DNA of 64,000 nt from Gammaproteobacteria bacterium (GTDB lineage Bacteria; Pseudomonadota; Gammaproteobacteria; Burkholderiales; Sulfuricellaceae), in the NCBI GenBank assembly GCA_018824405.1, contig JAHJGO010000009.1:62001-126000 (forward strand), read 5' to 3'. Under the pieces are notes generated by a model that saw only the letters and a program-made list of their open reading frames with translations, was not told the DNA's origin and made no database searches. The position numbers and the translations under genes were made by a program. The first letter of the stretch is position 1, and each line of letters starts with the position of its first letter. Below are positions 34,468 to 44,396 of this stretch, piece after piece.

Positions 34468-37323
34468 TCAATCTCCATTTTTCCAGGACAGGTCCAGCGC
34501 CGCATCCACCAGCGCTTTCTGCTGCACCACATGTTCTTCGTAATGGCCGACTGCGGGGGACGCAGAAGACTTGCGGCTCGAATAAGTCAGGACCTGACCA
34601 GGCTTCATATGTTTGCGCAAATAGTGTTCGATGGAATACCAGGCACCCTGATTTTTAGGTTCCTCCTGCACCCACATGACTTCCAGGGCCGCATCATAGC
34701 GCTGCATTTCCTGGGAAAATTCGTCATGAGGGAATGGATAGAGCTGTGCAATCCGGATAATGGCGATATCAGTGATGCCGCGCCCGCGCCGCGCAGCCAG
34801 CAGGTCGTAGTAAACCTTGCCGCAACAGGCCAGTACGCGCTTCACGCCGGAGGGCGGAATGTCGTCCTGCTCCGGCACCAGCGGCTGAAAGAAAAGACTG
34901 GCCAGATCGTCCAGGCTCGAGAAGGCATCCTTGTTGCGCAGCATGCTCTTGGGGCTCATGATGATGAGCGGTTTACGGTAGGGGCGCAGCATCTGGCGGC
35001 GCAGCAGGTGGAACATCTGCGCCGGCGTGGACGGCACGCACACCTGAATATTGTATTCCGCGCAGAGTTGCAGATAACGCTCCAGGCGCGCCGAGGAATG
35101 CTCCGGCCCCTGCCCCTCGTAACCGTGCGGCAGCATCATCACCAGACTGCACATGCGCCCCCATTTGGTTTCACCTGCGCAGATGAACTGGTCGATCACT
35201 ACCTGGGCGCCATTGGCAAAATCACCGAACTGCGCCTCCCAGACCACCAGTTCGTTGGGTTCCGCAGTGGAATAGCCATATTCGAAGCCGAGCACGGCCT
35301 CTTCCGAAAGCACCGAATCGATCACCACGAAATGCGGCTGATTCTCCGCAATGTGCTGCAGCGGAAGATATTCGCCGATGTTCCATTGCTCGCGATTCTG
35401 GTCATGCAGCACGGCATGGCGGTGGAAAAATGTCCCGCGCCCGCTATCCTGCCCTGAAATCCGCACACCGTAGCCATTTTCCAGCAGGCTGGCGTAGGCC
35501 AGATTCTCCGCCATGCCCCAGTCTATCGGCTGCTTGCCCTCGCCCATCAAACGGCGGTCGGCAAGAATCTTCTCCACCCGGGGATGGAGCGCGAAATAAT
35601 CCGGTATGGTAGTGAGCTTTTCCGCCAGTCGCTGCAGGTTCTCCAGCGGAACCGAAGTATCGGCAGGGTGACTCCAGTTGGCGTTGGTGAAAACCTTCCA
35701 GTCGGTGGCAAAAGCACGCTTGAAATTGCTCAGCACCGGCTTGCAGCGCAGCTGATTGCCTGCGTCGATGGTGGCGCGATGATCCGTGATCATCTTCGTG
35801 GCCTCATCCTCCGCCACTACCCCTTCCGTTGCCAGGCGCGCGGCATAGAGCTGGCGGGTGCCCGGATGTTTGGCGATTTTTTTGTACATCAGCGGCTGGG
35901 TGACAGCGGGCTCATCCTGCTCGTTGTGCCCCAGACGGCGCAGGCACACCATGTCGATAACCACATCCTTCTTGAAGGTCATGCGGAAATCGAAGGCGAT
36001 CTGCACGGCCAGCAGCACCGCTTCCGGGTCATCGCCATTGACGTGGAACACCGGTGCCTCGACCATTTTGACCACATCGGTGCAATGCAGGCTGGAGCGG
36101 GTATCACGCGAGTCCGAAGTGGTGAAGCCGATCTGGTTGTTGACCACCACATGCACCGTGCCGCCGGTACAGAAACCGCGCGTCTGCGACATGTTGAGAG
36201 TTTCCATCACCACGCCCTGACCGGCGAAGGCAGAGTCACCGTGGATCAACACCGGAATGACCTGCTCGCCGAGACGGTCGTTACGCCGGTGCTGGCGTGC
36301 GCGCACCGAACCTTCCACCACCGGGTTGATGATTTCCAGATGCGATGGGTTGAAAGCCAGAGTGACATGCACCGGCCCACTCGAGGTCGAGACATCGGAT
36401 GAAAAACCCTGATGATATTTCACATCGCCGGTAGTGATGTGGTCATCATGGGCGTGCACTCCCTCGAATTCCTTGAACAGCTCACGGGGTTCCTTGCCGA
36501 TGATGTTGACCAGCACGTTGAGGCGGCCACGATGCGCCATGCCGAGCACCACTTCCTGCACCCCGCTGGCACCGGACAATTCGACCAGATGATCCAGTAA
36601 GGGGATCAGGCTTTCCCCCCCTTCCAGGGAAAAGCGCTTCTGCCCGACAAAGCGGGTATGGAGATATTTTTCCAGCGTTTCCGCTGCCGTGATGCGTCCC
36701 AGGATATGCCGCTTTTGTGCCGCACTGAAATCCGGCCGTGCGCGACACCCCTCGATCTGCCCCTGCAGCCAGCGTTTCTGGACAGGATCGGTGATATTCA
36801 TGTATTCGGCAGAAAAAGTGCCGCAATAAGTTTCCTGCAGCATGGCCAGAATCTCTGCCAACGGAACCCGATCCAGGCCCACCAGCGAACCGGCATCGAA
36901 TTCGGTCGCCAGGTCAGCTTCGCAGAGGCCGTAGTGTTCCAGTTCCAGTTCCGGCACATGGGGACGTTCGAAACGCCACAGAGGATCGACATTGGCATGG
37001 CGCATGCCGAGGAAACGATAGGCGTTAATAAGCTGCAACACCTTGACCTGCTTGCGCGCCTGCTCGACAAAAGAGCTGCAAATCAATGCAGGATTAGCTG
37101 CAGCCGGTTGCTGAACGCGTTGCAGCATGGCCTCCCGAACCGGAGCATGAGGAATATCCCGCTCACCGGCACGTTCACTTAGCTGCAAACGATCGAAATA
37201 ACGGCGCCATTCGGCACTGACATTATCCGGGTTGGCCAGCCAGGATTCATAAAGACCCTCGATGAACTCGGCATTACCCCCGTAGAGGTAGGAATTATCG
37301 AGAAATGCCTGCATTTCACTCAT
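34468..37323 (-). CDS. sucA: 2-oxoglutarate dehydrogenase E1
   Basis: This 951-residue thiamine-diphosphate enzyme decarboxylates 2-oxoglutarate and succinylates the E2 lipoyl group. The N-terminus [20 protein letters not shown] is the E2-binding signature. Further along are [17 protein letters not shown], the ThDP/Mg segment [12 protein letters not shown] and [10 protein letters not shown], and the C-terminal pyrimidine domain. Length is close to E. coli SucA (933). It lies four bases upstream of sucB and about 80 bases after gltA, the gap holding a palindromic repeat. Confidence 0.97.
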   Translation of the reverse strand: MSEMQAFLDNSYLYGGNAEFIEGLYESWLANPDNVSAEWRRYFDRLQLSERAGERDIPHAPVREAMLQRVQQPAAANPALICSSFVEQARKQVKVLQLINAYRFLGMRHANVDPLWRFERPHVPELELEHYGLCEADLATEFDAGSLVGLDRVPLAEILAMLQETYCGTFSAEYMNITDPVQKRWLQGQIEGCRARPDFSAAQKRHILGRITAAETLEKYLHTRFVGQKRFSLEGGESLIPLLDHLVELSGASGVQEVVLGMAHRGRLNVLVNIIGKEPRELFKEFEGVHAHDDHITTGDVKYHQGFSSDVSTSSGPVHVTLAFNPSHLEIINPVVEGSVRARQHRRNDRLGEQVIPVLIHGDSAFAGQGVVMETLNMSQTRGFCTGGTVHVVVNNQIGFTTSDSRDTRSSLHCTDVVKMVEAPVFHVNGDDPEAVLLAVQIAFDFRMTFKKDVVIDMVCLRRLGHNEQDEPAVTQPLMYKKIAKHPGTRQLYAARLATEGVVAEDEATKMITDHRATIDAGNQLRCKPVLSNFKRAFATDWKVFTNANWSHPADTSVPLENLQRLAEKLTTIPDYFALHPRVEKILADRRLMGEGKQPIDWGMAENLAYASLLENGYGVRISGQDSGRGTFFHRHAVLHDQNREQWNIGEYLPLQHIAENQPHFVVIDSVLSEEAVLGFEYGYSTAEPNELVVWEAQFGDFANGAQVVIDQFICAGETKWGRMCSLVMMLPHGYEGQGPEHSSARLERYLQLCAEYNIQVCVPSTPAQMFHLLRRQMLRPYRKPLIIMSPKSMLRNKDAFSSLDDLASLFFQPLVPEQDDIPPSGVKRVLACCGKVYYDLLAARRGRGITDIAIIRIAQLYPFPHDEFSQEMQRYDAALEVMWVQEEPKNQGAWYSIEHYLRKHMKPGQVLTYSSRKSSASPAVGHYEEHVVQQKALVDAALDLSWKNGD

Positions 37324-37332
37324 GGCTCACCC

Positions 37333-37400
37333 TCTGTTGGTGATGGGTAATGGGTAAGATGTAATAAGTGAAAACCGCCCCCATCACTCATCACCCATGA
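37333..37400. repeat. Palindromic repeat R2 between gltA and sucA
   Basis: GGTGATGGGTAATGGGTAAG on the left is answered on the right by CATCACTCATCACCCATGAC, an imperfect dyad of the same family as R1. It fills almost all of the 81-base gap between the gltA stop and the sucA start. Confidence 0.75.
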
Positions 37401-37404
37401 CTCG

Positions 37405-38697
37405 TCACCGCTTACCAATCGGAACGAACTCCCGCTGCTCGGCGCCACAGTAGAGCTGGCGCGGACGGCCGATTCGCTGCTCCGGGTCGGAAATCATTTC
37501 GGACCACTGGGAAATCCAGCCGATGGTGCGGGAAATCGCAAAAATCGCGGTAAACATGTTTACCGGGATGCCAATCGCCCGCAGCACGATACCGGAATAG
37601 AAGTCCACGTTGGGATAGAGCTTCTTCTCGATGAAATAGGGGTCTTCCAGCGCGATGCGTTCCAGCTCCAGCGCCGTCTTGAACAGGCGGTCATCCTGCA
37701 TGCCGAGTTCGTTCAGGACCTCGTGGCAGGTCTTGCGCATCAGGTTGGCGCGTGGATCGAAGTTCTTGTAAACGCGGTGGCCAAAGCCCATGAGACGGAA
37801 CGGATTGCTCTTGTCCTTGGCGCGCTCGATCACGCTCGGAATATTGGAAACGTCGCCGATTTCCTCCAGCATTTTCAGCACCGCCTCGTTCGCGCCGCCA
37901 TGCGCCGGCCCCCACAGCGAGGCGATGCCGGCTGCGATGCAGGCAAAAGGATTGGCACCGCTCGACCCGGCCAGACGCACGGTGGAAGTCGAGGCATTCT
38001 GCTCGTGGTCGGCATGCAGGATAAAAATCCGCTCCAGGGCACGCACCAGAACGGGGTTCGGCACATATTCCTCGCACGGGGTGGAAAACATCATATGCAT
38101 GAAGTTTTCCACATAGCCGAGGCGATTCTGCGGATAGACGAAGGGCTGGCCGATATTGTACTTGTACGACATCGCCGCAATCGTCGGCACTTTGGCCAGC
38201 ATCCTGAAAGCCGATATCTCGCGATGACGCGGATCGGAAAGATCAAGCGAGTCGTGGTAAAAAGCCGACAATGCACCTACCACACCCACCATCGAAGCCA
38301 TCGGATGGGCATCACGGCGAAAACCACGGAAAAAGTTGTTGATCTGATCATGCACCATGCTGACCTTGCGCACGGTATGGTCAAAAATCTCGCGCTGACT
38401 CGCGTTCGGCAATTCACCGTTCAGCAGCAGATAGCAAACTTCCATGAAGTCCGCATGCTCGGCGAGCTGCTCGATCGGGTAGCCGCGATACAGCAATACG
38501 CCTTCATCGCCGTCGATGTAGGTAATGCTGGAATTGCAGCTCGCTGTCGACATGAAACCGGGGTCGTATGTAAATACGCCATACTTGCCCAGTGAGCGGA
38601 TGTCCACCACGTCCGGCCCAATGGAACCGGAATAGATGGGCAACTCGATGGGCGGCTGCCCATTTCCCAGATCCAGATATGCCTTGCGTTCAGCCAT
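37405..38697 (-). CDS. gltA: Citrate synthase (type II)
   Basis: This 430-residue enzyme condenses acetyl-CoA and oxaloacetate. Catalytic elements are [20 protein letters not shown] (His), the [19 protein letters not shown] block (His) and the [13 protein letters not shown] segment with the C-terminal Asp/Arg region PNVDFYSG. Length and the YPIEQLAE N-terminal part are typical of the hexameric, NADH-sensitive type of Gram-negative bacteria. It lies 48 bases after sdhE. Confidence 0.97.
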   Translation of the reverse strand: MAERKAYLDLGNGQPPIELPIYSGSIGPDVVDIRSLGKYGVFTYDPGFMSTASCNSSITYIDGDEGVLLYRGYPIEQLAEHADFMEVCYLLLNGELPNASQREIFDHTVRKVSMVHDQINNFFRGFRRDAHPMASMVGVVGALSAFYHDSLDLSDPRHREISAFRMLAKVPTIAAMSYKYNIGQPFVYPQNRLGYVENFMHMMFSTPCEEYVPNPVLVRALERIFILHADHEQNASTSTVRLAGSSGANPFACIAAGIASLWGPAHGGANEAVLKMLEEIGDVSNIPSVIERAKDKSNPFRLMGFGHRVYKNFDPRANLMRKTCHEVLNELGMQDDRLFKTALELERIALEDPYFIEKKLYPNVDFYSGIVLRAIGIPVNMFTAIFAISRTIGWISQWSEMISDPEQRIGRPRQLYCGAEQREFVPIGKR

Positions 38698-38745
38698 GCT
38701 GCTTCTCCCTTTTTCAGCCGGGAATCCCGTCCCGGCTCATTATTT

Positions 38746-39036
38746 TCATGCCTGACAGGCGCGCAGCCATTGCACGACTGCGGAGGCATCCGTTCCATCG
38801 CTTCGAATCAGAGCCCACAGCTCCTGATCAGGCAAATCGAGCAGCGCATCGAACTCGGCCTGCTGATGCGCCGTCAGTTTGACGTAATTTTCGCCCAGAA
38901 AGCGTTCCAGCACCAGATCAAGTTCCAGCATCCCGCGCCGGCAGCGCCAGCGCAGGCGGCCTGGAGAGTGAGAAGTGAGAAATGCGGGGTGAGGGGTAAG
39001 CCATTCCCCGGTCTGACTTTTCTCCTCTCTCCTCAC
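38746..39036 (-). CDS. sdhE: Succinate dehydrogenase assembly factor SdhE, repeat-derived N-terminus
   Basis: This is the small factor that helps attach FAD to SdhA. The core starts at RLRWRCRRGMLELDLVLERF, containing the RGxxE motif needed for flavinylation, and runs to LRACQA. The first 26 residues of the frame (MRREEKSQTGEWLTPHPAF and following) are encoded by a palindromic repeat and are not family-like. Between them and the core there is no ATG, GTG or TTG other than the GTG at 39036, so that GTG (overlapping the TGA of a tiny upstream frame) is the only plausible standard start. The family is normally about 85 residues; this one is 96. Confidence 0.85.
   Translation of the reverse strand: MRREEKSQTGEWLTPHPAFLTSHSPGRLRWRCRRGMLELDLVLERFLGENYVKLTAHQQAEFDALLDLPDQELWALIRSDGTDASAVVQWLRACQA
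38964..39036. repeat. Palindromic repeat R4 overlapping the 5' end of sdhE
   Basis: GAGAGTGAGAAGTGAGAAA (38964-38982) pairs imperfectly with CTTTTCTCCTCTCTCCTCAC (39017-39036). Inside is a smaller GGGGT..CCCC dyad. It belongs to the same style of GTGAG-rich palindromes as R1-R3 but diverges in sequence. It forms the beginning of the sdhE coding frame. Confidence 0.6.
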
Positions 39037-39089
39037 GACACACCGCCTTTTTCCGGCGGCTTCGGTTTTTTGCTACCCCATCCGCTCAT
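39033..39089 (-). CDS. Possible 18-residue peptide upstream of sdhE
   Basis: Starting at an ATG 11 bases after the yjdM stop, with GAGGGA nine bases before it, a frame encodes MSGWGSKKPKPPEKGGVS and stops in a TGA that overlaps the GTG start of sdhE. It could be a leader that couples sdhE translation, the displaced original start of sdhE, or chance. No family is recognised. Confidence 0.35.
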   Translation of the reverse strand: MSGWGSKKPKPPEKGGVS

Positions 39090-39100
39090 CGCTTTTTCCC

Positions 39101-39442
39101 TCAGGCCTTCTTCACGAACTCGGACTTCAGCGACATCGCACCGATGCCGTCTATCTTGCAATCGATGTCGTGGTCGCCCTCGACCAGGCGGATATTCTTC
39201 ACCTTGGTCCCGCCCTTCACCACCAATGAAGAACCTTTTAATTTCAGGTCCTTGATCACCGTCACGCTATCGCCGTCGTTCAGCACCGTGCCGAAGGCAT
39301 CCTTCACCACACGTTTTTCCTCTGCACTTTCTGTAGCTGCGTCCGCACTCCATTCGTGTGCACATTCCGGGCAGATATATACACCACCGTCTTCGTAAGT
39401 GTATTCGGAATTGCATTGGGGACATTTGGGTAAATTGCTCAT
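39101..39442 (-). CDS. yjdM: Zinc-ribbon protein YjdM (PhnA family)
   Basis: This 113-residue protein is nearly colinear with E. coli YjdM, once called PhnA although not needed for phosphonate use. An N-terminal zinc ribbon ([19 protein letters not shown], then ICPECAHEW) is followed by an SH3-like domain ([20 protein letters not shown], then [17 protein letters not shown], ending LKSEFVKKA). The function is unknown. The start chosen is ATG 39442; 20 further in-frame codons upstream are not family-like. It is inserted between sdhB and sdhE, an unusual place. Confidence 0.93.
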   Translation of the reverse strand: MSNLPKCPQCNSEYTYEDGGVYICPECAHEWSADAATESAEEKRVVKDAFGTVLNDGDSVTVIKDLKLKGSSLVVKGGTKVKNIRLVEGDHDIDCKIDGIGAMSLKSEFVKKA

Positions 39443-39508
39443 GGACACTCTCATCGTTGTAAATCGGGAATGCGCGGCCAGCCCTATCAGACAGTCGCGC
39501 ACTGAAAA

Positions 39509-40204
39509 TCATACCGTCCGCTTCACCAGCAGTTCCTTGATCTTGCCGATCGCCCGCGTGGGGTTCAAGCCCTTGGGGCAGACCTCGACGCAGTTCATGA
39601 TGCTGTGGCAGCGGAACAGGCGGTAGGGGTCTTCCAGATCGTCCAGACGCTCATTGGTAGCCTGATCGCGGCTGTCGGCAATGAAGCGGTAGGCCTGCAA
39701 CAGACCGGCCGGGCCGACAAACTTGTCCGGGTTCCACCAGAACGAGGGACAGGAAGTGGAGCAGCAGGCGCACAGGATGCACTCATACAACCCATCCAGT
39801 TGCTCCCGGTCCTCGGGCGATTGCAGACGCTCGATTTCCGGTTCCGGATCGACGTTGATAAGGTAAGGCTTGACCGAGCGGTAATGCTTGAGGAACTGGC
39901 TCATGTCCACGATCAGATCGCGAATCACTGGCAGGCCGGGCAAGGGACGCAGTTCGATCGGCTGCTTCAGGTCTTTCAATGGCGTGACGCAGGCCAGGCC
40001 ATTCTTGCCGTTGATGTTCATGCCATCGGAGCCGCACACCCCCTCGCGGCAGGAGCGGCGCACACTCAAGGACTCATCCTGCTCCTTGAGCAGCAGGATG
40101 GCGTCGAGCAGCATTTTCCCTTCCGCCTCGATATCCAGCTCGTAGTCCTGCATGGTGGGCTTGGCATCGGTTTCCGGGTTGTAACGGTAGATAGAGAAAC
40201 GCAT
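39509..40204 (-). CDS. sdhB: Succinate dehydrogenase iron-sulfur subunit
   Basis: This 231-residue subunit carries electrons from FAD to quinone through three clusters. The 2Fe-2S ligands are in RSCREGVCGSDGMNINGKNG followed by LAC. The 4Fe-4S and 3Fe-4S ligands are in CILCACCSTSCPSFWW and CHSIMNCVEVCPKGLNP. Length is standard. It follows sdhA after an 87-base gap taken up by palindromic repeat R3. Confidence 0.97.
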   Translation of the reverse strand: MRFSIYRYNPETDAKPTMQDYELDIEAEGKMLLDAILLLKEQDESLSVRRSCREGVCGSDGMNINGKNGLACVTPLKDLKQPIELRPLPGLPVIRDLIVDMSQFLKHYRSVKPYLINVDPEPEIERLQSPEDREQLDGLYECILCACCSTSCPSFWWNPDKFVGPAGLLQAYRFIADSRDQATNERLDDLEDPYRLFRCHSIMNCVEVCPKGLNPTRAIGKIKELLVKRTV

Positions 40205-40215
40205 TTAATTCTCCT

Positions 40216-40289
40216 GGTGATGGGTGACGGGTAATGAGTGATGAGAACCCGCAACTTCCAATCCCATTCCCCATTACTTATTACCCATA
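40216..40289. repeat. Palindromic repeat R3 between sdhA and sdhB
   Basis: GGTGATGGGTGACGGGTAAT and the next ten bases on the left match, as an imperfect inverted repeat, CATTCCCCATTACTTATTAC plus CCATA on the right. It shares the core CCCATTCCCCAT with R1 and the GGTGATGGGT start with R2. Confidence 0.75.
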
Positions 40290-40291
40290 AC

Positions 40292-42052
40292 TCAATAAAC
40301 CCTCGCCTTGGGCTGGAACGCCTCCACCGTCAAGGGCTTCAGCCGCACCGGCTTGTAATCGAGGCGATGCGCATCGGAAAAGTACAGGCTGTGCTTCAGC
40401 CAGGCGTTGTCGTCGCGCGCCGGGTAGTCGTCGCGCGCATGGGCGCCGCGGCTTTCCTGGCGTGCGGCAGCGGAATGCATGGTGGCCAGCGCCACGGCCA
40501 TGAGGTTTTCCAGCTCCAGCGCCTCGATACGGCCGGTATTGTAGATTTTGCTCTGGTCGCGCAGCACTACATCCGGAAGTTTGGCCGCGATTTCCAGCAT
40601 TTTCTTCACGCCATCCTGCAGCACGGCTTCCGTACGGAACACGCCGCAATGAAGCTGCATGGTCTTGCGCATTTCCTCGCGCAGCTCCGGCACCGTGATG
40701 CCTTCGCCCGTCCGATCCCAGCGCGCCAGACGCGCAGCGATGCGCTCCAGCGCTTGGACTGGAACAGGGCGCAGAAAGGGATTTTCGCGACAGTATTCGA
40801 TCACGTCATTGCCGGCAGCGCGGCCGAACACGATCAGGTCGAGCAGCGAATTGCTGCCCAGCCGGTTGGCACCATGCACCGAGACGCAGGCGCATTCGCC
40901 TATGGCGTACAGGCCGGGCACGGCTTCTTCCGGGCCGGTCGCAGTCGGCATCACCACCTGCCCGTGCAGATTGGTGGGGATGCCGCCCATCATGTAATGC
41001 ACCGTGGGCACGACAGGAATGGGATCGGTGGCCGGGTCGACGTGGGCGAATTTCAGCGCCAGTTCGCGAATGCCGGGCAGGCGCTGCTGGATCACTTCCG
41101 GCCCGAGGTGGTCAAGCTTGAGCAGCACGTGGTCGCTGTCCTTGCCACAGCCGCGCCCCTCGAAAATCTCCACCGCCATGGCGCGCGACACCACGTCGCG
41201 ACTGGCCAGATCCTTGGCATTAGGCGCATAGCGCTCCATGAAGCGCTCGCCATTCCTGTTCACCAGGTAGCCGCCCTCGCCGCGCACGCCCTCGGTGATC
41301 AGCACCCCGGCGCCATGCACGCCGGTCGGGTGGAACTGCCAGAATTCCATGTCCTCCAGCGGAATGCCGGCGCGGAGCGCCATGCCCAGACCATCGCCGG
41401 TATTGATCAGGGCATTGGTGGTGGCCGAAAAAATGCGCCCAGCCCCGCCGGTGGCGAGGATGGTGGCGCGCGCCTCGATGAAAATTGGCTCGCCGGATTC
41501 GATCCCCAGCGCAACCACGCCCTGGGAATAGCCCTCTTCGTCCATGACCAGATCGAGCGCGAAATATTCCTCGAAGAAATGGGTACGCGCCGCGATATTG
41601 CGCTGGTACAGGGTATGCAGCATGGCGTGGCCAGTACGGTCGGCCACCGCGCAGGTACGCACCGCAGGCGCGCCGCCATAATCCTGGGTCATGCCGCCGA
41701 AAGGGCGCTGGTATATCTTGCCGTTCTCCAGCCGGTCGAAGGGCATGCCGAAATGCTCCAGCTCGATCACCGCCTCGTTGGCACCACGGCACATGAACTC
41801 GATGGCGTCCTGATCGCCGAGATAATCCGAACCCTTGACCGTGTCGTACATGTGCCAGTGCCAGTTATCCTCGCTCACGTTGCCCAGGCTGGCGGCAATG
41901 CCGCCCTGCGCCGAGACGGTATGGGAGCGGGTGGGAAACACCTTGGACACCACCGCCACCTTGAGGTCGGCATGGGCAAGCTGCAGGGCGGCCCTGAGTC
42001 CGGCTCCACCGCCGCCGATAATCACTGCGTCAAACGTTCGTTTCGCAATCAC
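40292..42052 (-). CDS. sdhA: Succinate dehydrogenase flavoprotein subunit
   Basis: This 586-residue subunit oxidises succinate to fumarate at covalently bound FAD. The FAD-binding [17 protein letters not shown] starts it, and the flavinylated His is in [37 protein letters not shown] and RHAYxR-type catalytic residues follow. The start chosen is GTG 42052 (reads [10 protein letters not shown]), with AGAGGA six bases before it; an in-frame GTG at 42112 gives an atypical extension. A second, vestigial 5' end of sdhA lies 144 bases upstream in the same frame. Confidence 0.95.
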   Translation of the reverse strand: MIAKRTFDAVIIGGGGAGLRAALQLAHADLKVAVVSKVFPTRSHTVSAQGGIAASLGNVSEDNWHWHMYDTVKGSDYLGDQDAIEFMCRGANEAVIELEHFGMPFDRLENGKIYQRPFGGMTQDYGGAPAVRTCAVADRTGHAMLHTLYQRNIAARTHFFEEYFALDLVMDEEGYSQGVVALGIESGEPIFIEARATILATGGAGRIFSATTNALINTGDGLGMALRAGIPLEDMEFWQFHPTGVHGAGVLITEGVRGEGGYLVNRNGERFMERYAPNAKDLASRDVVSRAMAVEIFEGRGCGKDSDHVLLKLDHLGPEVIQQRLPGIRELALKFAHVDPATDPIPVVPTVHYMMGGIPTNLHGQVVMPTATGPEEAVPGLYAIGECACVSVHGANRLGSNSLLDLIVFGRAAGNDVIEYCRENPFLRPVPVQALERIAARLARWDRTGEGITVPELREEMRKTMQLHCGVFRTEAVLQDGVKKMLEIAAKLPDVVLRDQSKIYNTGRIEALELENLMAVALATMHSAAARQESRGAHARDDYPARDDNAWLKHSLYFSDAHRLDYKPVRLKPLTVEAFQPKARVY

Positions 42053-42114
42053 GTCATGTCCTCTTCGATATGCTGCCGTATCGGCGGCCAGCACCGATTC
42101 GCCGACGGTCACAT

Positions 42115-42128
42115 CCCCGCAAGCGGGG
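42115..42128. repeat. GC hairpin in the sdhD-sdhA insertion
   Basis: CCCCGC and GCGGGG pair around an AA loop inside the extra DNA between sdhD and sdhA. Next to it is a GAGCAGGGAGCAGGGG direct repeat (minus strand), similar in style to the other simple repeats of this operon. Confidence 0.6.
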
Positions 42129-42142
42129 CCCCTGCTCCCTGC

Positions 42143-42196
42143 TCACGGCGCTCCACCAATAATCACAGCATCAAAAGCCCTCTTGGCAATACTCAT
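42143..42196 (-). pseudogene. Vestigial 5' end of sdhA (17 codons)
   Basis: The frame [17 protein letters not shown], then TGA, repeats the first 15 or so residues of SdhA ([16 protein letters not shown]). Its ATG overlaps the sdhD stop (ATGA), exactly where sdhA normally starts in such operons. The DNA is clearly diverged from the functional copy at synonymous positions. The two starts are 144 bases apart and in the same frame, separated by this TGA. It looks like the scar of recombination between two different sdhA alleles, or an old partial duplication; it may now work as a leader peptide. Confidence 0.75.
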
Positions 42197-42540
42197 TGCA
42201 CGCTCCACAAAATCTGCACCGCCCAGGCCGCATAGGCAATCAGGGCAAGGATCACCACCACGTGCAGAGTGAGGCGGATCACCGTGGGATGGATGTAGTC
42301 CATGAAAATGTCGCGCATCCCAACCCAGGCATGGATCAATACGCTGAACAGAAACAGCAGGCTGGCCAGGCGCACCGGCAGACTTTCGAACAGGCCATGC
42401 CAGGAAGCAAACGAAAGCGGCTGGGTAAAAAAGAAACCGATCAGAAACAGGCTGTAAACCGCCATCACCACGGCAGTGACGCGCTGGATCAGCCAGTCCC
42501 TGAGGCCGTAATGGGCACCGCTGACAATGCGTTTTACCAT
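42193..42540 (-). CDS. sdhD: Succinate dehydrogenase membrane anchor SdhD
   Basis: This 115-residue anchor has three transmembrane helices (RVTAVVMAVYSLFLIGFFFT, LASLLFLFSVLIHAWVGM, LTLHVVVILALIAYAAWAV). It holds SdhAB to the membrane and shares heme b and the quinone site with SdhC. The His in VLIHAWVGMRDIFMDY is the expected heme ligand. It overlaps sdhC by seven bases. Confidence 0.93.
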   Translation of the reverse strand: MVKRIVSGAHYGLRDWLIQRVTAVVMAVYSLFLIGFFFTQPLSFASWHGLFESLPVRLASLLFLFSVLIHAWVGMRDIFMDYIHPTVIRLTLHVVVILALIAYAAWAVQILWSVQ

Positions 42541-42908
42541 AGCCAGAATCCGATCAGGATGGTCGCAGCAATGCTCACGGCAAGCACCAGCCAGGAACTG
42601 AAACGCGCCTGCGGCAGGTCCACGCCGATATCAAAATCCAGCGCGAGGTAGCGCAGCCCCATGCAGAAATGGTGCAGATAGCCCCAGATCACGCCGATCA
42701 GCAGCAGCTTCACCAATGGCAGCCCGAACCAGCTCTGCACCTCGACGAACCCCTGCTCCGAAGACAGACTCAGTTGCAGCACATACAGCAGCAGCGGCAG
42801 CAGCAGAAACAGCAGCGCCCCGCTCGCGCGGTGCATGATCGACACCACCCCCGGCAGCGGCAGCCTGATTTTGAACAGATTCAGGTAAACCGGCCGGGAG
42901 CGGGCCAT
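42534..42908 (-). CDS. sdhC: Succinate dehydrogenase cytochrome b556 subunit SdhC
   Basis: This 124-residue anchor starts with RPVYLNLFKIRLPLPGVVSIMHRASGAL, containing the quinone-site Ser/Arg region and HRASG. Three transmembrane helices follow, with the heme-ligand His in LHHFCMGLRYLALD. It lies three bases after the malic enzyme gene, so the two are cotranscribed. Confidence 0.94.
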   Translation of the reverse strand: MARSRPVYLNLFKIRLPLPGVVSIMHRASGALLFLLLPLLLYVLQLSLSSEQGFVEVQSWFGLPLVKLLLIGVIWGYLHHFCMGLRYLALDFDIGVDLPQARFSSWLVLAVSIAATILIGFWLW

Positions 42909-42911
42909 GCT

Positions 42912-44117
42912 CTACTCCCCTTCCCCTGCAGCCGCAGCGACAGCAGGCGGAATGCGCTCGATGAGGCGCGGGTCGAAGGGCTTCGGGATAATGTAGTCCT
43001 TGCCGAAAGCCATGGACGTGGCGTTATAGGCACGCAGCACTTCCTCCGGCACCGGCTCCTTTGCCAGTGCTGCCAGCGCCTTCACGGCGGCGATCATCAT
43101 GGACTGGGTGATCTTCTTGGCATGTGCATCGAGCGCGCCGCGGAAGATGTAGGGGAAGCCCAGCACGTTGTTGACCTGGTTGGGGAAATCCGAGCGCCCG
43201 GTGGCCATGATCAGGTCGTCGCGCGCAGCGTGCGCATCTTTCGGCAGGATTTCCGGGTCGGGGTTGGCCATGGCGAACACGATGGGCTTCGGCGCCATGG
43301 TTTTCAGCATCTCGCCCGTTACCAGATTGGGGCCGGACACGCCGATGAATACATCGGCACCCTGCATCGCGTCCTCCAGCGTGCGCATGGAGGTTTCCTG
43401 GGCGAATTCCTGTTTGTGCGCATTCAGGTCGCTGCGGCCGCTGTGGATGACGCCCTTGGAATCCACCAGGGTCATGTTGCCCTTGTTCGCCCCCATGGCG
43501 ATCAAGAGGCGCATGCCCGCCAGCCCGGCAGCACCGGCGCCGAGGCACACCAGCCTGGCATCGGCCAGCGTTTTGCCCTGCAACTCCAGCGCATTGAGTA
43601 GGCCGGCACAGATGATGATGGCGGTGCCGTGCTGATCATCGTGAAAGACCGGGATATCGAGGCGCTCCTTGAGAATGCGTTCGATCTCGAAGCAATGCGG
43701 CGCAGCGATGTCTTCCAGGTTGATGCCGCCAAAGGTGGGCGCAATGTTGACCACGGTTTCGATGAAGGATTCGACGCTGGGTGCATTGACCTCGATGTCG
43801 AACACATCGACATTGGCAAAGCGCTTGAACAGCACCGCCTTGCCTTCCATCACCGGTTTGGAGGCCAGGGGCCCCAGGTTGCCTAGGCCGAGAATCGCCG
43901 TGCCATCGGTGATCACCGCCACCAGGTTACCCTTGTTGGTGTAGCGGTAGGCGTTTTCGGCATCCCTGTGAATTTCGCGCACCGGCTCGGCCACGCCCGG
44001 CGTATAGGCCAGCGACAGCTCTGCCGCAGTGCCGCAAGGCTTGGAAGACTCCACCGAGAGCTTCCCGGGCTTGGGAAATTCGTGATAATCCAGTGCGCGT
44101 TGTTTTAAATTATCCAT
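42912..44117 (-). CDS. Malic enzyme, short form without phosphotransacetylase domain
   Basis: This 401-residue enzyme decarboxylates malate to pyruvate with NAD(P). Visible are the Tyr in [10 protein letters not shown], the Lys in [15 protein letters not shown]-like context, the metal-binding [12 protein letters not shown] and NAD-binding [11 protein letters not shown]. It matches the N-terminal half of MaeB but ends before the PTA-like domain, as in the short bacterial forms. It heads the sdh operon on the minus strand, so the operon ties malate use to succinate oxidation. A GntR-type palindrome lies about 180 bases upstream. Confidence 0.93.
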   Translation of the reverse strand: MDNLKQRALDYHEFPKPGKLSVESSKPCGTAAELSLAYTPGVAEPVREIHRDAENAYRYTNKGNLVAVITDGTAILGLGNLGPLASKPVMEGKAVLFKRFANVDVFDIEVNAPSVESFIETVVNIAPTFGGINLEDIAAPHCFEIERILKERLDIPVFHDDQHGTAIIICAGLLNALELQGKTLADARLVCLGAGAAGLAGMRLLIAMGANKGNMTLVDSKGVIHSGRSDLNAHKQEFAQETSMRTLEDAMQGADVFIGVSGPNLVTGEMLKTMAPKPIVFAMANPDPEILPKDAHAARDDLIMATGRSDFPNQVNNVLGFPYIFRGALDAHAKKITQSMMIAAVKALAALAKEPVPEEVLRAYNATSMAFGKDYIIPKPFDPRLIERIPPAVAAAAGEGE

Positions 44118-44297
44118 GCTGATCCTAATTCAATTTCATCAAAACAATAATGCTCCCAGGCAGCGATCGCGCATGGGCGGCAGTGATCCAAATATGGTAA
44201 CGTGTCTCATGCAGTGAATACAGTGTTACATTGAACAGCGGCAACCGGCAGGCATGCGGATGCCGAAGTTTATCTCACTATCCCGATCAAAGTCCAC

Positions 44298-44315
44298 ATG
44301 TCTTATATAAGACAT
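44298..44315. promoter_or_regulatory. GntR-type operator palindrome, copy 1
   Basis: ATGTCTTATATAAGACAT is a perfect 18-base palindrome in the divergent region between the malic enzyme/sdh operon and the heme protein gene. The identical sequence recurs in front of the gntR gene at 46969-46986. Two exact copies of an 18-mer at these two places are strong evidence for a binding site. Confidence 0.8.
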
Positions 44316-44396
44316 AAGATTGTTCCGGGACAAAATGGCGATTCTGCCGGCAAGAAGCGCAGACTCGCGTCACAAGTTTCGTTAAAGGGAGGAAAC

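Noticed and set aside
40238-42235. 665-codon plus-strand open frame opposite sdhA
   Set aside because: It is the antisense shadow of sdhA in GC-rich DNA; the translation is His/Arg/Gly-rich with no domain, while the minus strand encodes a complete SdhA.
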